Below, piece after piece: positions 1 to 7,030 of a DNA stretch of 28,231 nucleotides (position 1 is the stretch's first letter; each line of letters opens with the position of its first letter). The DNA comes from Bacteroidota bacterium (GTDB lineage: Bacteria; Bacteroidota; Bacteroidia; Flavobacteriales_F; PHOS-HE28): positions 1 to 28,231 of the forward strand of contig CAUJFM010000001.1 in NCBI GenBank assembly GCA_963169595.1. The letters run 5' to 3'. The position numbers were made by a program, and so were the translations under genes. The notes beneath the pieces are model-generated. The model made no database searches. It worked only from the letters and a program-made list of their open reading frames with translations, and was not told where the DNA came from.

Positions 1-434
1 GGCCGGATGGCCCGCGGGCACTGCGCGTGGACCGCCTCGATGCTGCTCTTACCGCAGACCCCACAGCTGCTGGTGGTGTAGAAGTTGCGCTGCCAGCGCG
101 CGGGGTCCAGTTCCATGTCCGGCCGCAGTTCGGCGCGCACCACGTTGCCCCGCTCCTCGGGCTTCACGCTCTCGCAATAGCCTACGCGCAGCACCTCGTC
201 CGGTGCCGCGATCAGCCCTTCCGTATAGAGAAAGCCGAGTGCAAGCTCCTCGTCGTGGCCCGGCGTGCGCATGGTCACGCTCAACCGGAACTCCCGGCGA
301 TCGTCGAGCGGTCCGTGGCCGAGGCGGATCTCCAAAGGCTCCTCGGTGACGAGGAGATCATCGGCCTCCGAAAGGTCGCCAGCCTCAGCGCGTTGGATCC
401 GGATGGTGGAAACCGATGTCCGACCTGAGCTCAT
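1..434 (-). CDS. fdhD: FdhD, formate dehydrogenase accessory sulfurtransferase (partial, N-terminal 144 residues)
   Basis: FdhD passes sulfur from IscS to the molybdenum cofactor of formate dehydrogenase in the cytoplasm. I translated the minus strand from the ATG at 434; the frame stays open to the window edge, so the C-terminal half is missing. Visible family signatures are the ALGFLYTEGLI stretch (residues 65-75) and the catalytic-loop motif SSCGVCGKSS (residues 122-131, Cys124 and Cys127), which matches the CxxC of known FdhD proteins. The start codon overlaps the stop of the upstream toxin gene in an ATGA, so the two are probably co-translated. The Moco genes in the same window fit this role. 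Identity is firm. The exact start is less sure because the N-terminus of the family varies. Confidence 0.93.
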   Translation of the reverse strand, partial: MSSGRTSVSTIRIQRAEAGDLSEADDLLVTEEPLEIRLGHGPLDDRREFRLSVTMRTPGHDEELALGFLYTEGLIAAPDEVLRVGYCESVKPEERGNVVRAELRPDMELDPARWQRNFYTTSSCGVCGKSSIEAVHAQCPRAIR

Positions 435-694
435 GGGAAGTAACGGTAGACCTCTCTTCGGTGAAGCAGGCGCGCCAGTTGTACCACCCCGTTGGCATGG
501 AACAGGCCCGGTCGATGGTCTCCGATCCGTATCCGATAAGCCTCCTTGAAACCCACAAGCTTCTTCATATCGTCGATCTCCTTGATCGAGCCCGCAGCTT
601 CGAGAGCGAGCACGATGCGAAGCACTTTCCTACGCGTTGCCGCATCCGCCTTGCCAAGATCCTTCTCGAAAGCACGCAGGAACTGGACCTCCAT
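431..694 (-). CDS. RelE/ParE-family toxin of a type II toxin-antitoxin pair
   Basis: This 87-residue basic protein looks like a RelE/ParE toxin (mRNA interferase or gyrase poison). Seen in the sequence are an N-terminal helix region with F-x-K-D-L, the central strand YRIRIGDHR, and the C-terminal HRREVYRYFP, which closely resembles the HRkeIYryFP ending common in the family. The ATG at 694 starts one base after the stop of the upstream 67-residue gene, the usual antitoxin-then-toxin order. Its own stop shares four bases with the fdhD start. RelE and ParE subfamilies cannot be told apart by eye. There is no sign of decay. Confidence 0.85.
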   Translation of the reverse strand: MEVQFLRAFEKDLGKADAATRRKVLRIVLALEAAGSIKEIDDMKKLVGFKEAYRIRIGDHRPGLFHANGVVQLARLLHRREVYRYFP

Positions 695-695
695 C

Positions 696-899
696 TCACG
701 CCTTGAGCTTGCGCATCACCCGCTCCTTGCTCGCCAGCTTCGTTCGGTCCACATTGGCCATGGCCAATGCCAGTCCTGCATCCTCCATCTCCTCCGCACT
801 AAGTGTCCTGCCGATCAATCCCATGCGCTTGATGAGCTGATGCAGGAGCTTCTCCTCCTCCTTGTCCTTCGGAGTGATGATGATCGCCTTGGGTGCCAT
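696..899 (-). CDS. Probable antitoxin partner of the RelE/ParE toxin
   Basis: This 67-residue charged protein begins MAPKAIIITPKDKEEEKLL and ends in the basic RVMRKLKA. I do not recognise its family with certainty. It is called an antitoxin because of size, charge pattern, predicted helical content and position: its stop (TGA) is followed after one base by the toxin ATG. The frame is open further upstream, but the ATG at 899 is preferred because a consensus TAnnTTTG promoter element lies at 907-914 and because the longer form would run into the tag coding sequence. Antitoxins of such pairs usually repress their own promoter; no operator is obvious. Confidence 0.72.
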   Translation of the reverse strand: MAPKAIIITPKDKEEEKLLHQLIKRMGLIGRTLSAEEMEDAGLALAMANVDRTKLASKERVMRKLKA

Positions 900-906
900 G
901 TTCCCC

Positions 907-914
907 CAAAGATA
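907..914 (-). promoter_or_regulatory. TAnnTTTG promoter element of the toxin-antitoxin unit
   Basis: On the minus strand this reads TATCTTTG, an exact match to the Bacteroidota -7 consensus TAnnTTTG. It lies between the tag stop and the antitoxin ATG, with seven bases (GGGGAAC) before the start. No clear -33 TTG was found. It implies that the toxin-antitoxin pair and fdhD can be transcribed independently of tag. Confidence 0.6.
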
Positions 915-921
915 GCGCGAC

Positions 922-1497
922 CTATCCCCTTGCCTTGCGGAAGCAGCTGTCCAAATGGTCGTCCACCATGCCGATGGCCTGCATGTACGCATAGACGATG
1001 GTGGTGCCCACGAAGCTGAAGCCCGCCTTCTTCAGGTCCTTGCTCAGCGCATCGGAGACCGGGGTGCTGACGGGCAGCTGCCGGGTGTCGGTCCAATGGT
1101 TCACCAGCGTTCGGTGGTCCACATGCTTCCAAAGGAAGTCGTTGAACGAACCCTTCCCTCCTTCCATGATCCGGAGCCAGGCCTGGGCGTTCTTGATGGC
1201 GCTCTCCACCTTGGCCCGATTGCGGATGATGCCTTCGTCGGAAAGCAGTCGTTCGACATCCTTCTTCCCGTACCGGGCGATCTTCTCCACGTTCCAGTTA
1301 TCGAAGGCGCGGCGGTAGCCCTCGCTCCGGTATAGGATGGTCTTCCAGCTCAGGCCTGCCTGCGCCCCATCCAGCACCAGCTTGGCGTAAAGCTTCACAT
1401 CGTCATGCTCCGGCGTGCCCCAGAGGGTATCGTGGTAGTCGACCATGCGGGCGTCATTGCCGGGCCAGGGGCAGCGGGAGGGTTCCTTCTTCGCCAT
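922..1497 (-). CDS. tag: DNA-3-methyladenine glycosylase I
   Basis: Tag removes 3-methyladenine from alkylated DNA and starts base-excision repair. The 191-residue length is normal for the family. The zinc-snap residues are visible: Cys9 and His22 near the N-terminus (CPWPGND, YHDTLWG), and His181 and Cys185 in DDHLDSC near the C-terminus. The AGLSWKTIL helix and the SDALSKDLKKAGFSFVGTTIVY block match the E. coli enzyme. One departure is Asp43 in LDGAQAGLSW, where E. coli has Glu38, a base-recognition residue. It is divergent from moaA, with only 45 bases between the starts. Downstream, 22 bases separate it from the antitoxin. Confidence 0.95.
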   Translation of the reverse strand: MAKKEPSRCPWPGNDARMVDYHDTLWGTPEHDDVKLYAKLVLDGAQAGLSWKTILYRSEGYRRAFDNWNVEKIARYGKKDVERLLSDEGIIRNRAKVESAIKNAQAWLRIMEGGKGSFNDFLWKHVDHRTLVNHWTDTRQLPVSTPVSDALSKDLKKAGFSFVGTTIVYAYMQAIGMVDDHLDSCFRKARG

Positions 1498-1530
1498 GTC
1501 GGTAAAGTCGTCAACGTGTTGCGCTCAAGG

Positions 1531-1538
1531 TAACTTGC
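1531..1538 (+). promoter_or_regulatory. TAnnTTGC promoter element of moaA, leaderless spacing
   Basis: TAACTTGC is followed by four bases (ACCC) and then the GTG start of moaA. The position suggests that transcription begins at or next to the start codon. It fits the pattern seen before several other genes here. No clear -33 element was found. Confidence 0.45.
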
Positions 1539-1542
1539 ACCC

Positions 1543-2538
1543 GTGTCCTTCCCCCTCACCGACCGTCACGATCGCACGCACCGCAGCCTGCGCATCAGCA
1601 TCGTGGACAAGTGCGACCTGCGCTGCACCTACTGCATGCCGGAGGACCAGCACTTCCTGAAGCGGGAGGAGCTGATGACCCGGGAGGAGATCGCCACCAT
1701 CGCACGGCTCCTCGTGGAGCGGTATGGCATCACCAAGGTCCGGCTCACCGGGGGTGAACCTCTCGTCCGACCCGATGCGGTGGACATCGTTCGGGACATC
1801 GCCCACCTGGGCGTCCCGCTCGGCCTCACCACCAACGCCCTCACCCTGCACAAGCACCTCGATGGCCTGATCGATGCCGGCCTTCGCAGCCTGAACGTGA
1901 GCCTGGACACCTTCGATGCCGAGCGTTTCCGGAAGATCACACGCCGGGACGGGTACGACGTGGTGTGGGCGAACATCCAGGAGGCCCACCGGCGCGGGCT
2001 GCGCGTGAAGCTGAACATGGTGGTGATGCGCGGGGTGAACCACGACGAGATCCTGCGCTTCGTGGAGCTGACACGCGACCACGACATCCACGTGCGCTTC
2101 ATCGAGTTCATGCCCTTCGCCGGCAACCACTGGGGCCGCGAACGTGTGTACACCTATGCCGAGATGCTGGGCCACATCGGCAGCGTGCACAGCTTCGAGA
2201 AGCTGACGGACGATCCGCACAGCACCGCCAAGGCCTACCGCGTGCCGGGCTGGAAAGGCACCTTCGCGGTGATCAGCACGGTGACCGAGCCCTTCTGCGG
2301 CACCTGCGACCGCCTGCGCGTCACCGCGGAAGGGAAGATGCGCAACTGCCTCTTCGCCCGCGAGGAGACGGACCTGCTCTCCGCCCTGCGCCGTGGCGAG
2401 GACATCGCGCCCTTGATCGAGGCGAACGTGCTGGCGAAGCATGCCATGCTCGGCGGATTGCCGCCCTTCAAGCCCGAGAAGCAGGAGGAGGTGCTGCACG
2501 ACCTGAGCGAACGGCCGATGGTGGCCATCGGGGGGTAG
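1543..2538 (+). CDS. moaA: GTP 3',8-cyclase MoaA (radical SAM)
   Basis: MoaA catalyses the first step of molybdenum-cofactor synthesis, rearranging GTP to 3',8-cyclo-GTP, which MoaC then converts to cPMP. The radical-SAM cluster motif CDLRCTYC (Cys24, Cys28, Cys31) and the TGGEPL motif (residues 69-74) are present. The second cluster is formed by FCGTC (Cys252, Cys255) and Cys269. The protein ends in Gly-Gly, as functional MoaA proteins do. Its 331 residues are typical. The start is GTG at 1543, placed right after a promoter-like element. It is the only Moco gene on the plus strand and is separate from the main operon. It converges with the delta-60 repeat gene, with stops four bases apart and no hairpin between. 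Confidence 0.97.
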   Translation: MSFPLTDRHDRTHRSLRISIVDKCDLRCTYCMPEDQHFLKREELMTREEIATIARLLVERYGITKVRLTGGEPLVRPDAVDIVRDIAHLGVPLGLTTNALTLHKHLDGLIDAGLRSLNVSLDTFDAERFRKITRRDGYDVVWANIQEAHRRGLRVKLNMVVMRGVNHDEILRFVELTRDHDIHVRFIEFMPFAGNHWGRERVYTYAEMLGHIGSVHSFEKLTDDPHSTAKAYRVPGWKGTFAVISTVTEPFCGTCDRLRVTAEGKMRNCLFAREETDLLSALRRGEDIAPLIEANVLAKHAMLGGLPPFKPEKQEEVLHDLSERPMVAIGG

Positions 2539-2542
2539 ACGC

Positions 2543-3952
2543 CTACTGTCGCACGATGGACTGCACCCGACCGTCATCCGTGCGCAACACGTAGCGACCG
2601 GGTACAAGGCCTGAGAGGTCCAGCTGCATTTCGCGTTGGAAATGCATCAGCACCCGGCCCTGGGCATCACACACCACACCTGATGCCGGCCTGGAAAGGA
2701 ACAGCGTCCTCTCGGCAGGATTAGGCCAGGCAAAGGATACCTCCTCACCAGCGTCTTGCATGGGCACAGCGGTGAGGACACCACCTTCCACACGCACGAT
2801 GTGGTTACGCGGTGTTCCGTCATACACCGTGAACTCCCCGGCCGCCAACACCTTGCCATCGGGCTGCAACACCACATCGAAGACGGTCTCATCGACCAAG
2901 GCCATGCCTGTGCCCGTGTCGAATCCCGCATCGAGCGTTCCATCGGCGTTCACGCGCAACAGGCCGTTGCGAAGCACATCATCAAAGCTGTTGAAGAACC
3001 CTCCGACCACCACCTTGCCATCGGGCTGAAGGGCGATCGCGTTCACCCAGCTGTCGGGACCGGTGCCGGGCAGGAATCCTGCATCGAGACCGCCATCCGC
3101 ATCCACGCGTGCGAGGTAGCTGCGGGGCACACCATCGTACACGGCGAAATCCCCTCCCACAACGATCTTGCCATCGGGCTGCAAGGCCATGTCACTGATA
3201 CCGATGAACCCGAACTGTGCGCCTGTCCCGGGATCGAAGCTGGTATCCAGGCTGCCATCCGCATGAATGCGTGCAATGGAATTGCGGGGTACACCGTCGT
3301 AGCTGTTGAAGGAACCACCGATGACGATCCGGCCATCGGGTTGGACAAGGAAGGCGCTGATACCCGTAGCGCCCGTCGTGCTGCCCAGACCGGCACCGGG
3401 ATCAAAGCTGGTGTCCAGGCTACCGTCCGCGTTCAGACGGGCAATGCCACTGCGCGGCACGCCATCGAACTCGAGGAAGTTGCCACCGACGAGGATCTTC
3501 CCATCGGGCTGCAGTTTGATGGAGAGAACGATCCAATCGGCCCCGGTCCCCGTGTCGAAACTGTTGTCCACACTGCCATCCGGGTTCAGTCGAACGATCA
3601 TGTTGGCCGGCACACCGTCGTACGTATTGAACTGCCCCCCTGCGAGGACCTTGCCATCGGGCTGTGTGGCCAGGCAGTAGATCTGGAACTCGGGACCGTC
3701 ACCGGGATCGAAGGCCGTGTCCAGGCTCCCATCCGCATTCAACCGCGCAAGACCGTTCCGTTGTATACCGTCAAAGGCGGTGAGCTCACCCGCCACAAGC
3801 AACTTTCCATCAGGTCGGAGTGCTGCGCAGAACAACCTGTCGTTCGCACCAGCGCCCGGGTCGAAGGTGGGATCGATCGCACCGGGTTGGGCGAAGAGGG
3901 CCAGGCCACCGGTTAGCACCAGGGTGGGAAGAAGGGTCAAGGTCCGGATCAT
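2543..3952 (-). CDS. Secreted delta-60 repeat (beta-propeller-like) protein with a C-terminal T9SS sorting domain
   Basis: The 469-residue protein has a signal peptide (about residues 1-22, ending near FAQP). Seven delta-60 repeats follow, each about 55-60 residues, with the core QPDGKILVGGxF, a YDGVPRN turn, IARLNADGSLD and SFDPGTG. The last about 80 residues (WPNPAERTLFL, then GLVPGRYVLRT) form a type A T9SS sorting domain, which directs export and surface attachment or release. Seven repeats suggest a seven-bladed propeller. Ligand and function are unknown; delta-60 proteins are common in Bacteroidota and often act as binding scaffolds. It is transcribed alone, converging with moaA. Confidence 0.88.
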   Translation of the reverse strand: MIRTLTLLPTLVLTGGLALFAQPGAIDPTFDPGAGANDRLFCAALRPDGKLLVAGELTAFDGIQRNGLARLNADGSLDTAFDPGDGPEFQIYCLATQPDGKVLAGGQFNTYDGVPANMIVRLNPDGSVDNSFDTGTGADWIVLSIKLQPDGKILVGGNFLEFDGVPRSGIARLNADGSLDTSFDPGAGLGSTTGATGISAFLVQPDGRIVIGGSFNSYDGVPRNSIARIHADGSLDTSFDPGTGAQFGFIGISDMALQPDGKIVVGGDFAVYDGVPRSYLARVDADGGLDAGFLPGTGPDSWVNAIALQPDGKVVVGGFFNSFDDVLRNGLLRVNADGTLDAGFDTGTGMALVDETVFDVVLQPDGKVLAAGEFTVYDGTPRNHIVRVEGGVLTAVPMQDAGEEVSFAWPNPAERTLFLSRPASGVVCDAQGRVLMHFQREMQLDLSGLVPGRYVLRTDDGRVQSIVRQ

Positions 3953-3956
3953 CGGT

Positions 3957-3964
3957 GAAGGTTA
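3957..3964 (-). promoter_or_regulatory. Possible -7 element of the delta-60 repeat gene
   Basis: The minus strand reads TAACCTTC, then ACCG, then the ATG. It is two mismatches from TAnnTTTG. It is listed mainly because the four-base gap to the start codon repeats the arrangement at moaA and the 16748 gene. Confidence 0.3.
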
Positions 3965-4145
3965 TTGGGCTGTGCGGTGTTCGGCTGTCGCGGTCATCAG
4001 CGATAGGCCCATGGGCCATCACGGTCGCACCAAAGCAACCGCATCCGCACACGTGCATCAATATAACCTTGGTTAGTGGCCTTGCCCGCCACCGACCGGA
4101 TGGACCCACGGCATCAAGGGCCCTGAACCTCCCCGACCATCCTGC

Positions 4146-5168
4146 TCAGAGCTCCTGGTCGTAATAGATCTTGTAGTACTTCCGGCCGCTGTCGTCCACT
4201 CCCCGCTCGATCTTCTCGCGGTCCCCGTGGATGTAGATGTGGAAGTTCTTGTCCAGCTTCAGCACGCTCTTGAACACACGGGCCTGCTTCTTCACCGCAT
4301 CAGCACTGATCTCGAAGCGGTCCTCCAGGTCCACGGCACGCTCCTCCTTGAAGCGGTCGCCGAAGCGCTCGAAGGAACCGATCACCTCATCGCTCTGGAA
4401 CACCTCCTTGGCGAACGAGGTACGATCGAAGGCCGTGTTCTCCTTGAAGTACTGCACTGACCGGTTCAGCAGGTCGATCTGGTCGGCCTTGGGGATCTCG
4501 TAGTCCTGCGGCAGCTGTTCGGTGATGAAGGTGCGCGTCATCTCCAGCACATTGCGGGTGCTGTTCACGTGGTCCTGCTTCGCCCGCAGGCCAATGAAAA
4601 CCTGCTGCCAGAAGCCGCTGCGCGGATCGTCGTCGATCACCAGCAGGGTGTGCTCCTCCGGGGTGAAGAGCACCAGCACCGCCAGGTCGGGCTTGCGGCC
4701 ACCCAGCCCGCGCTTCAGTTGCATGCTCATGCTGTCCGCCTCGGCGCGGCTCTCCAGGAAGACCTCCTTGTCATCGAACTTGTAGAGACCAACGGCATCC
4801 ACGTGTGCACCGCCCAGTTCCACCCCGTGGAAGCGCACCACGAACAGGTCGCCGGTGCGGACATCGTGCTCCTGCGCCACTTCGATGAGCTGCTTGGCCA
4901 TGGCGCGCGACACGGCCACCAGCTCCTTGCCCTGCTCCACCTTGGTGCACAGCTCCTGCAGGTGGTTCACACCGGCATCCTCCCGCGTGGCGAAGGCGTG
5001 GGTCTGCACCACCCCGGCGAAGGGCTTGAGGAAGAGCTTGCGCAGGAACTCCTGCTCCTCGGGCCCTTGGAGCACCGCGCTGTAGTCGCTGAGGATGCTG
5101 GGCATACCGCCCGTACCGATCCGGTGGACGACGAACTCCTCCACCATGGCCTCCTTGCCGTTGATCAT
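4146..5168 (-). CDS. ndpA: Nucleoid-associated protein, NdpA/YejK family
   Basis: Members of this family bind the nucleoid and are about 335-340 residues long; this one is 340. The N-terminus has the family's VxxFVVHRIG opening (around residues 10-18). The C-terminus has the IHGDREKIERGVD stretch followed by KYYKIYYDQEL, a recognisable family ending. The biochemical role is poorly known; DNA binding and an effect on supercoiling enzymes have been reported for relatives. The ATG at 5168 is preferred over the one at 5147 because family members usually have about a dozen residues before the VHR motif. A TACCTTCG element lies at 5206-5213, about 37 bases upstream. Confidence 0.88.
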   Translation of the reverse strand: MINGKEAMVEEFVVHRIGTGGMPSILSDYSAVLQGPEEQEFLRKLFLKPFAGVVQTHAFATREDAGVNHLQELCTKVEQGKELVAVSRAMAKQLIEVAQEHDVRTGDLFVVRFHGVELGGAHVDAVGLYKFDDKEVFLESRAEADSMSMQLKRGLGGRKPDLAVLVLFTPEEHTLLVIDDDPRSGFWQQVFIGLRAKQDHVNSTRNVLEMTRTFITEQLPQDYEIPKADQIDLLNRSVQYFKENTAFDRTSFAKEVFQSDEVIGSFERFGDRFKEERAVDLEDRFEISADAVKKQARVFKSVLKLDKNFHIYIHGDREKIERGVDDSGRKYYKIYYDQEL

Positions 5169-5205
5169 GCGTTGCGCGCCCGGCCTGTTGGCGAAGGCGA
5201 GGCGG

Positions 5206-5213
5206 CGAAGGTA
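5206..5213 (-). promoter_or_regulatory. Possible -7 element of ndpA
   Basis: The minus strand reads TACCTTCG, one mismatch from TAnnTTTG, in the 58-base gap between the epimerase-like gene and ndpA. It would give a leader of about 32 bases. Confidence 0.3.
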
Positions 5214-5226
5214 TTGGGGAGGGGAC

Positions 5227-6135
5227 TTACAGCGCGGCCTTGATCCCCGTACGATAGTCCGTGGGCCGCACGTTCAGCGCCCGCTCCAGCTTGCTGCTGT
5301 CGAAGCGGTAGTCGTGCTCGAACTGGTACATCATCTCCTTGTTCTCGCGCAGCACAGGGGCGAACAGGCCCATCAGCGAGAGCATCCAGCCCGGTGCCAC
5401 CTGAATGGCGTAGGGCTTGCCGGCCAGCTCACAGGCCACGCGCACGAACTGCTCGCCGGTGATCGCCTCTTTGCTGGTGAGCGCATGCCACACCTGCCCG
5501 TAGGCGGAAGGCGTGTTGCCCAGCAGCGCCACGCTCCGCCCGGCATCCGGCGTGTACGTGAAGGTGTGCACAGCCTTGGCGTTGCCCACCCACTGCGGGG
5601 TCTTGCCCGCCCGCAGCCGCTCGAACACCGTGGCATGCGTGAGGCTCAGCGTCGCCTGCGGACCGTAGAAATCCGCAGCGCGGATGATCATGGCCTGCAG
5701 CTCCCCGCGCTTCACCTCGTCCATCAAGGTGGTGGCGATTCGGGCCCGCACCTCGCCTTTCCGGCTGCAGGGGTTGTAGGGCGTGTCCTCGGTCATCACG
5801 CCGTTCACCCGGCCATAGGCGTAGACGTTGTCGAAGAAGACCAGCTTGGTGCCGTGGCGCTTGCAGGCCTCGATGGTGTTGCCCATCACCTTGGGCCACT
5901 GCTCGGCCCACACGTTGGCATCGTACTTCAGCCCAGCCACCAGGTAGGCCACGTCGCTGCCCTTCACGGCCTCGCTCACCGCAGCGGCATCCAGCAGGTC
6001 TGCGGGGAACAGCTCATCGGTGGCGTTCACCTGCTTCGGGTGGCGGCTCACCTGCCGGACCTTGTCCGTGTACTGGGGTAGGAGCTTGGAGAGCTCGTTG
6101 CCGATGACGCCATTGGCGCCGAGGATGGTCTGCAT
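5227..6135 (-). CDS. NAD(P)-dependent epimerase/dehydratase-like protein (extended SDR)
   Basis: This 302-residue Rossmann-fold protein has the dinucleotide-binding motif GANGVIG at residues 6-12 and an acidic-to-basic switch around VSRHP. A YxxG-type active-site region follows in DNVYAYGR, and a substrate-binding AADFYGP motif lies near the middle. This fits atypical or extended short-chain dehydrogenases that act on sugar nucleotides or related compounds. The canonical YxxxK is not clear, since the Tyr is followed by AYGR. The substrate cannot be read from the sequence, and the neighbours (ndpA and a transposase) give no pathway. The start at 6135 is fixed by the need to include the glycine motif. 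Confidence 0.8.
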   Translation of the reverse strand: MQTILGANGVIGNELSKLLPQYTDKVRQVSRHPKQVNATDELFPADLLDAAAVSEAVKGSDVAYLVAGLKYDANVWAEQWPKVMGNTIEACKRHGTKLVFFDNVYAYGRVNGVMTEDTPYNPCSRKGEVRARIATTLMDEVKRGELQAMIIRAADFYGPQATLSLTHATVFERLRAGKTPQWVGNAKAVHTFTYTPDAGRSVALLGNTPSAYGQVWHALTSKEAITGEQFVRVACELAGKPYAIQVAPGWMLSLMGLFAPVLRENKEMMYQFEHDYRFDSSKLERALNVRPTDYRTGIKAAL

Positions 6136-6153
6136 GTCTCAGCGGCTTTGAAG

Positions 6154-6161
6154 CGAAGCTA
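6154..6161 (-). promoter_or_regulatory. Possible -7 element of the epimerase-like gene
   Basis: The minus strand reads TAGCTTCG, 18 bases before the ATG and directly beside the first REP palindrome. It has one mismatch to TAnnTTTG. Confidence 0.3.
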
Positions 6162-6217
6162 GTGTCCCACCGGCTTCCAGCCGGTGGCATATGTCTTACC
6201 AGCTTCCAGCCGGTGGC
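6162..6217. repeat. Two REP-like palindromes left of the transposase gene
   Basis: The copy at 6162-6188 is a 27-base unit whose core CCACCGGC-TTCCA-GCCGGTGG forms a strong hairpin and whose outer flank is GTGTC. A second, degenerate copy follows at 6192-6217 in the same orientation. The exact reverse complement of the first unit is found right of the transposase gene. Confidence 0.85.
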
Positions 6218-6297
6218 CTGACCTGACCTCGCACCGGCAGCCAATGGTCAGAAGCGGGCACGAACTGATTCAAACCAGAACGCTGGCGCGGGATGGG

Positions 6298-6324
6298 GCC
6301 ACGGGCTGTAGGCCGGTGGGACAT
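6298..6324. repeat. REP-like palindrome next to the transposase start
   Basis: This copy, containing CCACGGGC and GCCGGTGGGACAT, is in the opposite orientation to those at 6162-6217. It ends 11 bases before the transposase ATG. Together they form a head-to-head BIME-like cluster. Confidence 0.8.
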
Positions 6325-6335
6325 TACATTCGAGC

Positions 6336-6953
6336 ATGCTCGACACGAGCTTGCTCTTCGACCCCTTCTCCGAGGTGGAGATCCGCCAGCGGAACATGCC
6401 GCACTGGCGCCAGGAAGGCAAGTTGTACTTCGTTACCTGGCGGCAGGAGGACAGTATCGCCAAGGAGAAGCGGGATGAGCTTCGGCGCGCACGAGAAACC
6501 TTCATCAAGGCGTATGGCGACCCGGCCACCACCAGCCTGACAGCGCTGCTACAGAGACGCTACGACCAGCTCTTCCACGAACGCGTGCAACGCTGGCTGG
6601 ACGCAGGTTCCGGATCGTGTGTGTTGCGCAACCCGGAGGCCAGGCGGATCATGCGGGATGCGCTCCATCACTTCCATGGTACGCGCTATCAACTTGGCAG
6701 TTTCGCCATTGCGGGCAACCATGTGCACGTGCTGGTGGCCCCTGTCGTTGGCTTCGAGCTCTCCGGGATCCTGCACAGCTGGAAGTCCTTCTCGGCGAAC
6801 GCGATCAACCGGACACTTGGGCGCAAGGGTGCCCTATGGCAGGATGAAAGCTATGACCATCTGGTCAGGTCAGAAGCGAGCTTGTCCAGGATCACGGCAT
6901 ACATACTGGCCCATGAACAACAGGGGGCGTATGTGGAACGGAGAACGTTGTGA
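6336..6953 (+). CDS. REP-associated tyrosine transposase (RAYT, Y1/HUH family)
   Basis: RAYT proteins are single-copy Y1 transposase relatives that nick at flanking REP palindromes and are thought to spread them. The HUH motif is present as N-H-V-H-V (His129 and His131). The downstream LWQDESYDHLVRSE block is characteristic of RAYTs. The catalytic tyrosine is most likely Tyr189 in RITAYILA, by alignment with the equivalent tyrosine of E. coli YafM. Its 205 residues are within the family range. The gene is intact and is flanked by REP units in inverted orientation, with one copy 11 bases before the start. It is the only gene on the plus strand between moaA and 16748. Confidence 0.92.
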   Translation: MLDTSLLFDPFSEVEIRQRNMPHWRQEGKLYFVTWRQEDSIAKEKRDELRRARETFIKAYGDPATTSLTALLQRRYDQLFHERVQRWLDAGSGSCVLRNPEARRIMRDALHHFHGTRYQLGSFAIAGNHVHVLVAPVVGFELSGILHSWKSFSANAINRTLGRKGALWQDESYDHLVRSEASLSRITAYILAHEQQGAYVERRTL

Positions 6954-7030
6954 TGTCCCGCCGGATCCCGCTCGGTCGATCAAAGCCACCGGCTGGAAGC
7001 CGGTGGGACATTGGAAGCCGGTGGGACACT
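6954..7030. repeat. REP-like cluster right of the transposase gene, overlapping the moaC-moaB stop
   Basis: There is a degenerate unit at about 6954-6977, then a full 27-base unit at 6985-7011 that is the reverse complement of 6162-6188 apart from the final base. A half unit at 7012-7030 keeps GGAAGCCGGTGGGACAC. The last two bases of the half unit belong to the TAG stop codon (7029-7031) of the convergent moaC-moaB gene. Confidence 0.82.

Noticed and set aside
1525..2607. Open minus-strand frame of 360 codons across moaA
   Set aside because: moaA on the plus strand has all cluster cysteines and the C-terminal Gly-Gly; the antisense translation has no recognisable feature.
4006..4075. Palindrome GGCCCATGGGCC and inverted repeat TAACC-TT-GGTTA in the gap between ndpA and the delta-60 gene
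   Set aside because: Both are short and isolated, and neither is placed like an operator or terminator; too weak to call.
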